Origin: Stenocarpella maydis
Lineage: Eukaryota; Ascomycota; Sordariomycetes; Diaporthales; Diaporthaceae
Direction of reading: 5' to 3'
Length of the DNA stretch: 64,000 bases
Assembly (NCBI GenBank): GCA_002270565.1
Contig: NQMI01000095.1
Location: 124,001-188,000 of the forward strand
Positions 33,328 through 43,521 of this stretch are shown here, piece by piece. The notes under the pieces were generated by a model, which was not told where the DNA came from, did no database searches, and was given only the letters and a program-made list of their open reading frames with translations. Both the position numbers and the translations under genes were made by a program. Each line of letters starts with the position of its first letter. Position 1 is the first letter of the stretch.

Positions 33328-33516
33328 CTCGTCGAAGGAAGGGTGAGCTTCGAGGGCAGCGATGCCGAGACGACGGGTCGTGGGACGGGACTTGGCGACG
33401 ACAATGAATTATACCTTGCAGATGGATGGCTGGACCCCGATTTCGAGGAGACGCAGCAGGACCGGGGAGGCGGCACCGTGCATATACTGGATGAAGAGAC
33501 GGGCTGGATGGCTTAG
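33328..33516 (+). other. In-frame 62-codon extension beyond the lipase stop
   Basis: Directly after TGA-CTC the frame stays open to TAG at 33514. It encodes an acidic stretch with LADGWLDPDFEETQQD and VHILDEETGWMA, which looks like protein rather than UTR. No usable intron removes the TGA: the only nearby donor (33247, GTAGGA) joins to acceptors that break the frame. It may be a readthrough extension, the remnant of a longer C-terminus cut by a CGA-to-TGA change, or a base-call error. Confidence 0.55.
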
Positions 33517-34342
33517 TCGATTCCACGCGCGCTATTGGGTTTGATGGTTGCAGAATCGCATCAGGACGCAAGTCCCGACATATGCCTCTGAGAAAGAGAC
33601 GCAGCATTATGATTGTGGGAAGCATTGGTTAGAGGTTTACATGTTCAATCACCTTGCTCACAGGGCACCACGACGGGCCATGGATACATAGACCGGAGGG
33701 CATTGACTGCGCAGTGCGGACTGAGGTCGGCGGCGAGTATCGTATAGATGTATTAGAAGCGTTACCGTATCTGCCAGATAAGGCATCCATAGTTGAGCAC
33801 CAGCCACATCAAGCAGCCAGCCGTCTTATGTCGTGCTGATATTGGCCACACCAGTGCGAAAGCTGACTTTGGTCTCCCATTTCTGCCTAGATGCGAGCTC
33901 ACGCGTGCCGTCGCGAAGCACCTGGGAGGTCGATCCAACCGCCCCCCCCCCCCCCTCCCCACCAACAGACACGGTCTAGTGCGAGCCGCTCGACTCCAGG
34001 GAGGAATGCGAAGGGCCAAGTAATTAAAAGACGTCCCACGGGACCAAAGGGAACAACGGCAGCCTCTCGACGCGTGCCGTCATCGCGAGCCGTCCAAGGA
34101 CACAACCTGGTTCGTGTCTCACCCACGCATTAATTTCCAACCGCTCCCCCTCCTCCCAAGGGAAGTAAGTATACCTAGGTACTTATAGTGACTGGTGGTA
34201 GCCACAACCCGCGATAATTCACATCCTCGCCTAGGCCTTTTCCCTGTCAACGTCTCAATTCTATCCCAAATCTGGACCTAACTGGGCAGCCGAGAGTCCA
34301 ACCACGCGTGCGCGGGTGCCAGCAAAAGCCCCACCCTCTTAC
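33517..34342. other. Intergenic region
   Basis: No gene. A run of 14 C lies at 33942-33955. The TACCTAGGTACTTA palindromic motif near 34,172-34,185 resembles that upstream of nudC. Confidence 0.45.
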
Positions 34343-35458
34343 ATGCCATTCGACTTCGATCGCATCATCGACCACCAGCTCTACCTCGCGACACAGCAGT
34401 GCATCCGCCCACACGTGCAGCAGAGGAGGGTCAGCAGCGCGCCGGCCACCGCTGCCGCTGCCGCTGCCGCTGCCGATGCCGGAACTACCAGATCAGCTGG
34501 TGCGCGCAAGTCATCACTCGGCTCGCTCGTCCCGCCCTGGGCCCCTTCCAGCAGCGGCAGCAGCAGCAGCAGCCATAGCAGCCATAGCAGCCATAGCAGC
34601 CACAGCAGCCACAGCAGCACGAGGAAATACCCCACAGTGCACCGTCACTGGAGGCCTTCGGAGCAACAGGGCTGCTCACCGGTCAGTCTTGACCCCACGG
34701 AGCCGGTAGGCGTCCCGGACAGCAGCTCCAGCCCCGACCACTTCTACACGGCGCCGGTGGGGGACTACACCACCACACGCGCTGTTACGGCAGAGGAGCA
34801 ACCACAGCACGGCAACGGCTCCAGGCCGGGGAGCAGCGACACAGAAGACAACTGGACGTTCGAGACGGCGAGCGCCGGCAGCGGCACGGCGACTTACTCG
34901 GGCCTGGATACGACCGTCGATTTGACGCCGTCGCCACCGCCGTCACCACGGACCTGCACGGCCGCGCGATCCTCATCAGCACCAGCATCGCAACATGCAC
35001 CAAAAACCCTGCCCGTGCACACAGACCCGACCCGCGCGGCTGGCCCAGCCCTCGGCAGCGCCTCGTCCATAACCCTCCAGGTGCCCGACCTCCAGCGCAC
35101 GAGGCGCTTCTACGAGCGCGTCTTTGACGCGACGTGCCACTCCACTTCCGAGGACGGCGGGCCAGTCGTGCTCAGCCTTAACGGCGGGGGGCTCGTAGTT
35201 ACCTTGTGCGAGTCTTCCTTGCCTTCCGAGCGGCATGGTGGCGGTGGTGGCGGCAGCGGCGGGGGTGGGCTCCTCCTCACCCTGCCGGTAGACGACGTCG
35301 GAGAGGTGTGCCGCAGGCTGCGGAGCCTGGCTGAGGACGGCTGGGGCGGAAAGGCGAGGCGGAGGTTTGCCGCGTCGGCCATCAGGCCTGGGGGCGGCCG
35401 GCTCGTCACATTCTGTGACCCTGCTGGGTATTCCTGGCAGGTTGAGCAGGATCTTTAG
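34343..35458 (+). CDS. VOC/glyoxalase-fold protein with disordered N-terminal half
   Basis: Single exon of 371 residues from the ATG at 34343 (MPFDFDRIIDHQLYLATQQ). Residues to about 235 are low-complexity: an Ala tract, then a Ser/His repeat of five to six SHS units encoded by 9-bp AGCCATAGC-type repeats (about 34,570-34,617), then Ser/Thr/Pro-rich sequence. The C-terminal ~130 residues form a vicinal-oxygen-chelate domain: SSITLQVPDLQRTRRFYERVFDA, then a Gly-rich loop (GGGGGGSGGGG) before LLLTLPVDDV. The final GRLVTFCDPAGYSWQVEQ is the typical glyoxalase/bleomycin-resistance ending. Metal-ligand residues are not all obvious, so activity is uncertain. It is likely cytosolic. Confidence 0.8.
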   Translation: MPFDFDRIIDHQLYLATQQCIRPHVQQRRVSSAPATAAAAAAAADAGTTRSAGARKSSLGSLVPPWAPSSSGSSSSSHSSHSSHSSHSSHSSTRKYPTVHRHWRPSEQQGCSPVSLDPTEPVGVPDSSSSPDHFYTAPVGDYTTTRAVTAEEQPQHGNGSRPGSSDTEDNWTFETASAGSGTATYSGLDTTVDLTPSPPPSPRTCTAARSSSAPASQHAPKTLPVHTDPTRAAGPALGSASSITLQVPDLQRTRRFYERVFDATCHSTSEDGGPVVLSLNGGGLVVTLCESSLPSERHGGGGGGSGGGGLLLTLPVDDVGEVCRRLRSLAEDGWGGKARRRFAASAIRPGGGRLVTFCDPAGYSWQVEQDL

Positions 35459-36469
35459 GGGCCCTGGTGCTTCGCGCGGCCTGGCGTACCTGGCACTGAG
35501 GGCACGTACCCGCGGCTATGGAGGGAAACATGGCTGATCAGATATGGCCCGTCCAGGACGGAGCGCTTTTGTATCAACGACTTGGTGCAGGCTCTGGTTT
35601 GGCCGGGTTAGACTAGAGACAGCAGAGCAGCATGGTGATTGTGAGACGGAGTGGCGTTCTCACGGGACTCCATCCATGAGTGGAGTGTCCGCCCAATTTC
35701 TTCGGTTGCCTCCGTGGCTAAGTGGTAATGTTCTCTCACAACCGCCACTCTAAGTAGACGATGATTCCCCCCTAACATCGTTGGGTTCGTAGTTCGAGTC
35801 TTCTCGGACGCACGCATCCGTTTTTTGCTCGTTGATTTTCACTGGCGCTGTTTTGACTATATTTTGGACGACCTCCTATTATTATAAAAGGGGGATAGGT
35901 TAATTGTACAAAACAGTGCAGGAGCCCGTATGACTTCGGGCTTGCTACCGCGGCTACTGCGCCATTCCTCCCAACACAGGAAACAGAAAGGCTGGAACAA
36001 GCTACAGCCACATTAACACGGGTGCATAACTGACCGAGATAATGATCACATGTCGTATTATGAAGACTTGAAAATGTACAAATACCGCCCACACACCCAG
36101 TGTTGCCCACTGCGCGTACTTACGCGTGTGGAGCATACCTTTGGCGGGCCTGTAACGATGAGAACAGTGGCGACCACAGCTGAACGCAATTCCGTACAGC
36201 ATACACACTCTTTGTCCTTTAAGTCGTCATGCCATACTTTGCGGTGCACAGCCGGACGGTTTACAAGAAGTGCGTTGGCCTCACCAACATTCCGTGGCTT
36301 AATCGAGTCGTTACCATCAGCATTGCATCTTCGACGGCTTGTGACGAGAAGAGCAGAGAATGAATCACGCCCATGCCATGTAGCCGCCTGGCTCGGCCCA
36401 GAATAATATCGCACAGGGGCATAATAAGGCTTTGAATGCGGACACAGGGCCCAAGGTGCGTTTCAAACA
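35459..36469. other. Intergenic region with a tRNA-like element
   Basis: About 1 kb between the VOC gene (+) and the dehydrogenase (-). The only notable feature is the Pol III-type element at 35708-35812. Confidence 0.5.
35708..35812 (+). tRNA. Possible tRNA gene or tRNA-derived remnant, identity unresolved
   Basis: An A box TGGCTAAGTGG (35715-35725) fits TRGYNNARNGG exactly. A B box GTTCGAGTC lies at 35792-35800 and a T6 terminator at 35821-35826. The ends GCCTCCG and CGGACGC pair at six of seven positions. The T-stem pairs poorly (about three of five), and the ~105-nt length implies an intron or long variable arm; ACGATG/CATCGT forms an extra 6-bp hairpin. No anticodon could be assigned, so it may be a decayed copy. 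Confidence 0.35.
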
Positions 36470-37511
36470 TCAGGTGCTGAAGCACTGCCCGCCATTCGCG
36501 GACACGACACTGCCTGTCATCCAGCCAGACTCGGGGTTGCACACAATGGCAACAACACCGGCAATCTCCTCGACGTACGCCGGCCTCCCTCCCCACCTCT
36601 TGGCGATGGCCTTGACCTCGTCCGTGTCCCACTCGCGGGCGCCGGACAGCGGGATGACGGGGCTCCAGAGCGCCTGGGCGGCGAGGACGTCCTCGCTGCA
36701 GTTGCGGAACATGTCGGTCAGCACGGAGCCCGGGTTGATCGTGTTGACGGTGCACTGCTCGGCGAGCTCGCGGGCCCAGGTCCGGGTCATTGCCTCGAGG
36801 GCGCCCTTGGTGCCATTGTACAGGGTCAGGTAGGGCAGGCCGCACTTCTGCCCGATGCTGGATATATTGACGATGCGACCTGTCGCAAAACGTCAGCCGC
36901 GTGTCATGGAGGCCCACATGGACGGTCCCTGAGCCCCCCTATGCAGGAGGATCTTGCGGCCGGTCCTGCATCGTAGCTGGTACGTACCGGAGCGGTCAGT
37001 TGGGAGGTAGGGCTTGGCCTGGCCGACGAGCAGGATGGGACCGAGGACATTAGTCGCGTATGTCTTGTGGAACTCGTCCGGAGTTACACCCTCGACTGGG
37101 CCCGTGGGCATGACAGCCGCCGAGTTGATGATGATATCAACCTGCAGCTTTTCCGTCTTGGGGTTTGTCGGGAATCTCTCCTTGCACGTGTCGATGACAG
37201 CCTGGGCGCCCTCCGGGGTGCTGATGTCGGCCCGGCAGGGCACGGCAGTCACATTGTACCTGGAGGCCAGCTCCTGCGCGAGCTCTGCTGCCGGCTTGTC
37301 GGACGCCTCTGTCAGGTAGCCGATGAGGACGTTGGCCCCCTTCTCTGCGAGGTTCGTGGCAATGGCGGCGCCGATACCTGCAACGCCCCCTTCCGTCAGC
37401 CCCCTGCACTGGGCGCGCTTTACTTATTCCCGGGCAGTTGGGATATCACGTACTTCGTGCGGCGCCCGTAACAATGGCAAGCTTGCCTTCGTGGATTCTG
37501 CGGGTTACCAT
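36470..37511 (-). CDS. Short-chain dehydrogenase/reductase (classical SDR)
   Basis: Three exons on the minus strand (37511-37454, 37377-36988, 36879-36470) give 285 residues; introns are 76 and 108 bp. The cofactor motif spans intron 1: LAIVTGAARSIGAAIATNLA, i.e. TGxxxxIG. IIINSAAV replaces the usual NNAG. The catalytic tetrad is seen as RIVNISSIG with YNGTK (Tyr about 170, Lys about 174). After that comes NTINPGSVLTDM, the PG motif with Thr favouring NAD(P)H binding. The end is WMTGSVVSANGGQCFST, typical of the family. It is a likely NAD(P)-dependent alcohol/ketone oxidoreductase of unknown substrate. The first exon is short (58 nt), starting MVTRRIHEGK. Confidence 0.9.
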
Positions 37512-39312
37512 GTTCGCCTGTGCTGTCGGTTTACCCCTGGTCTGTCAGGTTCAGGATCAGGAATAGAGGAGGCTTGTTGCTTGAGGAACGAGGAAGCTGG
37601 GCGCAACGCACCATGCCGGAATATCCTCAGCTGCCCCCAGCTTGAGGCCTGCTACACGCGAGCTCCACAAGGCGGTGTTTCGTGACGACATTTGCGGGCC
37701 GCATGGAGCAGAGTTGTGTGGGTTCCGGGAGGAGCACTTGAGTTGGCCGGGCGGTGGGGACGAGGGTTTACGCCTTTACACAGTATTGTGAACTAGATAT
37801 TTTGGCCAGGACTGGAACGGCAACCATCCTACCGTGAAAGATGTTCAAGCAACGCCTACATCACAAGTGGCCTGCTGGAGCGGAATAGAGCAGTTACATG
37901 AGTGATGTGTTTCGTTTTGCCACCGACGTCTGCACAGTCAGGTCTTGCGGGAAGCTCCCTAGCTTGCTTATACCACTTGCCGAGTACTTCTCGCGCAGCA
38001 GAATCGGCAAAGGACGGTCTTTCACTGCTGAAAACTACCTCTGGCCCTCCGGCCGGACTACCAACTTATTTCGTGATCAGGTTTGTCGTCCACATTTTCA
38101 CAACACGCTATCAACGTCGCGCCAGGGAACACTAAGCCCGGCTGGCCCACATACCGAGTCGAGTCTGGTGAAATTTAAGCCCCTTTTAGATGTTCTAAAA
38201 TTCAGCACACAATTGAAGTCAGCTGTTAACCCTCCATATCAGGGGAGTGAGGGCGTATGATATGTATTCGTTAGGTGGCCAGGTATCATAGGATGTGAGT
38301 CTCGTACAGCCGACATACTTATTGCACATGCTTTGGTGCTCAATGCCATTCTCGATTTGGGAATCTGGCATACTGAATGTTCACGTGGAGAATGGGACAT
38401 TTCGCTTCCCACGCGAGGTCGGATTTGCAACAAGATTCTCCACAGAAGCTCTAGCAAAACTGGATTTTCTGGTGCCAACACTCGCACCATTTTTGGGCGT
38501 TTCGACTAGCCTCCTGTGAAATGAGCCACTAGCAATCTGAACGGCGCGCGAGAAGCCATCTTCGTCCACTTTTTTCTGCCATGCCAAACCGAGGTCTGGG
38601 GTGACCTGTCAAAAATAAAGTAATCTTTCCCGTTTGTGGGGCTGAAAGTCTGCAAAACTTGAAACCACCATCCCTTTTGGTGACCAAAAGAGTATCATGA
38701 CTCCGAGGTCGCGGGTCTAGTGGCAAGTCGCAGTGCTCTCCTAGTCCCCAAAGGGATGCTCTTGTATGGCAGCAGGGAATCGAGTTGCAGCCTCGATCAT
38801 TAAGATCTCATACCATCAAACGTCACCCACAATTGGCAATGCCTAACGGCCAGACTTTCAAAGGTTTTCTTCTTTCACTATCCTCATGCTCCCTAATCTC
38901 CTGCAAATGCAAGCGATCGCCTTGTTGGTTCAGAAGACTGCCTTCATCCAGATCCTTTGGGCCCAACGAAAATCTCGCCTCGGAACATTTGAAGGGAAGG
39001 TCCACCTTGCATGTGGCGATGAACTCAGACGCCCCTTGATCCCCGTCTGACAGGTTACCTACATATGTACGTACTTCCCAGCTACGGAATGGATGGCTCA
39101 GCTCAGAGGTAGCTGGTCTTCATTGCATATTGACGAGGTTGACAGAGACGTGTATCGATATACCCCCGAAGACCCTCGGATATGTTTCAATTCTTTTCGC
39201 GTCATCCAGAATTCTTCTTCAGGCGGCATCCGGTGCCCAAGATCGTCTCTTGCGTTTTCGACTTTCCTCACTTTCAACCTTGCCTTTGGACCCTCACTCT
39301 GTTACCAATTTC
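37512..39312. other. Intergenic region, 1.8 kb
   Basis: Divergent spacer between the SDR gene (-) and the rhodopsin-type gene (+). Base composition drifts toward AT to the right. No gene is supported. Confidence 0.5.
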
Positions 39313-40609
39313 ATGATGGTCGAAGAGAATGCGAGAACAGTATCCCTTGGCGGTCTAAGCCTTGCCATTTTTGTCGTCTCTCTTGTTTGCCTTGGTATGT
39401 CTCTGGTTTCCGTGGGACTGAGGACATATATTAGGATATTCGACAGCGTCTTCGGCCTGGATGACGCATTAATACTTGCCGGTGTAGTAAGGCACACATC
39501 CATCTGGTATGCCTGGCTGAAATGTACCTAGACTGACTGAATGTTCCGCTGGCACAGGCCGTATACACCGTCGACGTCGCACTTGCGTGCTACGGCACCA
39601 CCGTTGGACTTGGAACGAAAGACCCGGATATTAATAATTGGTTGTCTATGGAAGGCAAGAAATATCTCATGATCTGGATGATGGTCTACGTTATCGGCCT
39701 AGCAACGATCAAGGGTTCCATCTGCGTTACATTGTTCCGCGTGGCGGCCGCGAACAGAGCATACAAGATCGCCATCTATATTCTTCTGGCCCTAACCATC
39801 TCCACTTTTATCGTCACCATCGTCGGTATACTTCTCCTTTGCAATCCGGTTTCGGCAAACTGGACCGGGCAAGGGCAATGTGCAGGAATGGGGTCTATGG
39901 TCGCGCTATCATATACTTCGACAGCCTCTACCATTGCTACCGACCTGTCACTAGCTGTCCTGCCTGGTGTAATGGTCATGGGAACACCCATGAAATTCCC
40001 GCAAAAACTGTCGGTGGTCGGTCTTTTATCATTCGGATCTGTGTACGCTTCCGATTTCCTAACCTCGGGGTCCGAAAAGAGGCCATGCTCACAGCTCACT
40101 GACACACCACACAGAGCCTCCTTAACTACGATGGCAAGAGCACCATTCATCAAGCATTACTGGACACCGCTTGACAACTTGAACTGCAAGTGACAACTGC
40201 CAGGCACTCTTCTCACTGGCACGAGCGACCTCTAACCTTGTTAATAGACTGGACGGGCTTCATCGTACTCCTTTCAAACATTGAAAGCGCAATCGGCTTG
40301 GTTGCATCCTCCATCCCCTCGATCAACAAATTTATCTACCGAAAAACGAAGCTTGCCCACAAACCTCAACGGGCGCTTAAGCCCAAGCATAGATCCCTGG
40401 TCACTTTTGGTAGCGCACCAGTCCGGCCAAAAGGGTCCGCCAAACGATTCATGAATCCGACAGACCAAGGCATGAGTTTCGCAAGCGTTCATGCAGGCGA
40501 TTGGGCTCGACTGCAAGATCGGGACTCGGACACCTCAAGAGAAGGGGTTGGCGGAATTCGGGCTGAGTACACGTACCAAGTCGAACTGTCGAAGCTCGAT
40601 ACCAAATGA
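39313..40609 (+). CDS. Fungal rhodopsin-type seven-helix membrane protein (PTH11-like family)
   Basis: Four exons (39313-39486, 39558-40042, 40115-40185, 40248-40609) give 363 residues. The third intron (40186-40247) has a GC donor (T|GCAAGT) and a TAG acceptor with a CTAAC branch site. Helices include LGGLSLAIFVVSLVCLGMSL, an arginine after SVGLRTYIRIF and the conserved FGLDDALILAG. Others follow around VDVALACYG, YLMIWMMVYVIGLATIKGS, IYILLALTISTFIVTIVGIL and YTSTASTIATDLSLAVLPG. CNPVSANWTGQGQC matches the conserved C-x-P-x...W extracellular loop of this family. The cytosolic tail (about residues 290-363) is basic then Ser/Asp-rich. The family contains putative integral membrane sensors, and the ligand is unknown. 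Confidence 0.87.
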
Positions 40610-40935
40610 AGGCATGGCTCAGGTCGATAGCTTGCTTGTTTTCGTGGTAGAGATTTGGAGATCTTGTTCTCCATCTCACACCGGTCGTGCAACTGATATC
40701 TAAAGCCGGATTTCCTGCCAAGAGCTCACGTGAGGTACTCTTTAAGGCTCCGCTGAAATTGGGGGCCAAGTAAAGTGCACAGACTGGCGCAGCGATCAAC
40801 AACGAACATGAAACACCTAGATTATCTAATATCTCGGCGCTGTTCCCTCGAAGTCAACCTCTCTCGTTCAATGGGCTCCGATAGTCTAGATGTGTCTTCT
40901 TCGCCCCACTTGCGACCAGGGCGATTACTTCCACC
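40610..40935. other. Short intergenic region
   Basis: 326 bp between two same-strand genes; probably 3' UTR of the rhodopsin-type gene and promoter of the next. No element is recognised. Confidence 0.45.
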
Positions 40936-42315
40936 ATGGCGCTGTTCCGAAACGCTCAAACCCAGAGATATGCTGTTCTATTTTTCGTCATCATCGTCTG
41001 CATAAGCTTCTTCTACGAGTTCGAAAGTCTCTCGGGACTGAAATGGAACGAGGCCGGGCATTCTGTCCTTCAGATACTGCCTTCTTCTCTCCGTGGTGGT
41101 GTGCCACCACCTAAAGAGGTTAAGCATGACGACCTCTTCAGCATCCCACCTGCGAATGAAGAGTCCCTCAAGTCTGTCTGCAGGGCAACGCAATGGAATG
41201 AGACCTTGGTATTCACCTGCAACGAGTCGTTTGGGGGTATTGGCAACATCCGCAACTCGGTCCTGTTGTGCGTACGCTTCGCTATGCAAGCCGGGGCCTC
41301 TTTGGTTCTCCCTCAGATTCTGATCCGAGACGATGATATTACGAATTATAAAACACAGAATACCACAGAATTCGACTACATGTTCGATAGGCAGCATTTC
41401 CTCAGGTCTATGCACCTGTCCTGCCCGGAGATGACTATTTATCCGACTCTTGGTGAGGCCATCACGGGTAGCAATAACACCGGCGACATAAATCGACTGC
41501 GCTTCCAAGCCGAGTCTCTCACAGGTGATGGACTTATCAAGACAGAAATATGGCGAGAAAAGTTCTATGCTTGGCTAGAGGAACAGCAGTCTGGGCATGC
41601 GACCCGAAAGCCAGGCCCTACAGTCATCGATCTCGAGCGTTGCTACATGTCTTGGCCCATCTACTCAGACGGAGAAGCATTCGCATCTTCTTTCAGCTTG
41701 GTCTTGCAACTGCGAGAGGACGTCAGGTTATTGGCAAGCAAGGTTCTAAGGGGACTAGCGAAGAGGCTATCTTTCGACAATCTCGACCTAAAGGACGACG
41801 TCTTGCCTGACGCATACTTCGGAGCTCACCTACGCGTGGAGAATGACGCGCAGGTCACCTGGAGCACACAGTTTGGATGGACACATGCTACCTACGAAAA
41901 GCAGGCAGAGGATTACCTAGCGCAAGCTTTGCAGCCCAGTAGGTCCAGGCCAAAAGGAATCTACGTCGCCTCAGGAGATGTCGAAGGGACGCAGCGGTTC
42001 GTCGAAGACGCTGCCTTGAAAAATCTCACAGCTGCTGGGAAATTTGATGTACTGCGAGGCAGTGCGGACATGAAAATGCTAGAATCGTTGAGGTGGGACC
42101 AACAGGCGCTCATCGACTATCTGATCCTATTGAGAGGATCAGACTTCGCCGGCGTCGCGCACTCAAGTTTCTCATGGAGTATCGCTCTCAAGCGCCACAC
42201 TTGGTCGAAACAGAAGGGGGAGTATTTGGATGCCCCAGAGAAGTTACACGATGACTTGAGTGTGGTTTACGGAGTTGTGGGCGGGGAAAACTTCCCAGGA
42301 GCTCTGTGGCCTTAG
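40936..42315 (+). CDS. Type II membrane protein resembling O-fucosyltransferases
   Basis: Single exon of 459 residues with an optimal CCACCATGG start context. Residues 12-27 (YAVLFFVIIVCISFFY) form a signal anchor, giving a Golgi-type II topology. The luminal domain contains FTCNESFGGIGNIRNSVLLCV, a variant of the GGxxN loop found near the N-terminus of GDP-fucose protein O-fucosyltransferase folds. Further on come AYFGAHLRVENDA, the HLR motif that contacts GDP, and ALIDYLILLRGSDFAGVAHSSFSWSI, the late D/S/F motif. Several N-x-T/S sequons are present (NET, NES, NTT, NNT, NLT). It is a putative glycosyltransferase; donor and acceptor are inferred only from the motifs. It is the last intact protein gene before the AT-rich block. 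Confidence 0.8.
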   Translation: MALFRNAQTQRYAVLFFVIIVCISFFYEFESLSGLKWNEAGHSVLQILPSSLRGGVPPPKEVKHDDLFSIPPANEESLKSVCRATQWNETLVFTCNESFGGIGNIRNSVLLCVRFAMQAGASLVLPQILIRDDDITNYKTQNTTEFDYMFDRQHFLRSMHLSCPEMTIYPTLGEAITGSNNTGDINRLRFQAESLTGDGLIKTEIWREKFYAWLEEQQSGHATRKPGPTVIDLERCYMSWPIYSDGEAFASSFSLVLQLREDVRLLASKVLRGLAKRLSFDNLDLKDDVLPDAYFGAHLRVENDAQVTWSTQFGWTHATYEKQAEDYLAQALQPSRSRPKGIYVASGDVEGTQRFVEDAALKNLTAAGKFDVLRGSADMKMLESLRWDQQALIDYLILLRGSDFAGVAHSSFSWSIALKRHTWSKQKGEYLDAPEKLHDDLSVVYGVVGGENFPGALWP

Positions 42316-43084
42316 ATGCAAGCCCGGCCAACATAATTACGTCGAGAGCTGATTTAGAATGACTTGTGGTCTATAAGACACTCGGGTTATGCAAACATAG
42401 ACATAAAGTTATATCTCAGTCCCACAGGTTTGAATGCTAAATAGATTCTGAAAGTGGGACAGGCCAGTCTGGAGTTAAATAGGCACGTAGTTTCCTAGGT
42501 AGGCACCGGGGACGTCCAGTGTTGTCGGCAACAAACCTCTGCCACATTAGACATAGTAGAAAATACGCTTCGCATATGCTCATGTCAACGAAATCTGTTC
42601 TCATTACCTGGCGTGTTCTGCTTTATAAGTCATGCTGGAACTCAGCCATTTCCTGCAGAAATATGTGTATGTACACTGGTTCATGACTGACGACTTTCTT
42701 GGTTTTCGACATTAAAGTAATTCGAATATGTCGGACTAACATGTCAAACTCTTAAGAGTGCGCTGTTATTGTTTCTCCCCCACGATGACATGTTGGCATG
42801 GACGGGTAGGTATTGCCATGGTGTTTTACGGGCATGGGTGGCGCTGAGTCGACGTATGGACAAACCCGAAGCCCATCAGGGGAAGTCCTTCTATGTAGGG
42901 CAGACAAATATCCTACAGATCTCGCAAGGGCTGTCCACTACAACATGCGAGGACCGGGTGAGGATGTTGACAATGAAAGAGGAACTGAGGGCGCGTAGTC
43001 ATTCGGTGTGTTCCACAACCGTGCTGCTAACGTCCCTGGCCCACTTTCGGCCCCCCTTTCCCACACATACTCACACATTTCAAA
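42316..43084. other. Transition from gene-bearing to AT-rich DNA
   Basis: Presumed 3' UTR and spacer. No gene. Composition falls abruptly toward AT from about 43,085. Confidence 0.5.
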
Positions 43085-43416
43085 TAGTAATACTAAATTA
43101 AATCAAATCCTATGACCCTCACACTTGACTCAAAGAATAGTATTTTAAAGGTATTATAAGAAAATAATTTTCAAAAACAAATATATAATATTATTATTCT
43201 TAAAATAACTTTTACATTTTATATATTTAGAACATTAATGTAACGATCATGGTGGAAGGTGCCACTACGCCATAGATCAAAAGATCAGCTAATATTCGAA
43301 CTCTCTGTTCGAATATTTCTTCTAACCACCTTAAATAGTGCGAATCATAACAATTAAGGATTCCTAATAAAACATATAGAAGCACTAATATATTAGCTAT
43401 AACTTAAACTCCTTAA

Positions 43417-43507
43417 TAGCACTATAATATAATGGTTTAGCACCTTTAGTTTAATTATATGCAGTAGCCGAGTATAGGGTTGTGGGTTCAAATCCCCCCA
43501 GTGCTAA
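43417..43507 (+). tRNA. tRNA-like element, identity unresolved
   Basis: A perfect 7-bp acceptor-type pairing TAGCACT/AGTGCTA encloses 77 nt. A canonical B box GGTTCAAATCC lies at 43,487-43,497, and an AATATAATGG D-arm-like segment at 43,427-43,436. The anticodon arm could not be folded with confidence, so an intron or mutation is likely. It ends 14 bp before the gypsy LTR start, at the position where chromovirus or Ty3-like elements might target. Confidence 0.35.
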
Positions 43508-43521
43508 AGAACCAAGCTGAG

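Noticed and set aside
33247..33341. Intron that would remove the lipase TGA
   Set aside because: Joining the only donor (33247) to either nearby acceptor (AG ending 33337 or 33341) shifts the frame and gives early stops.
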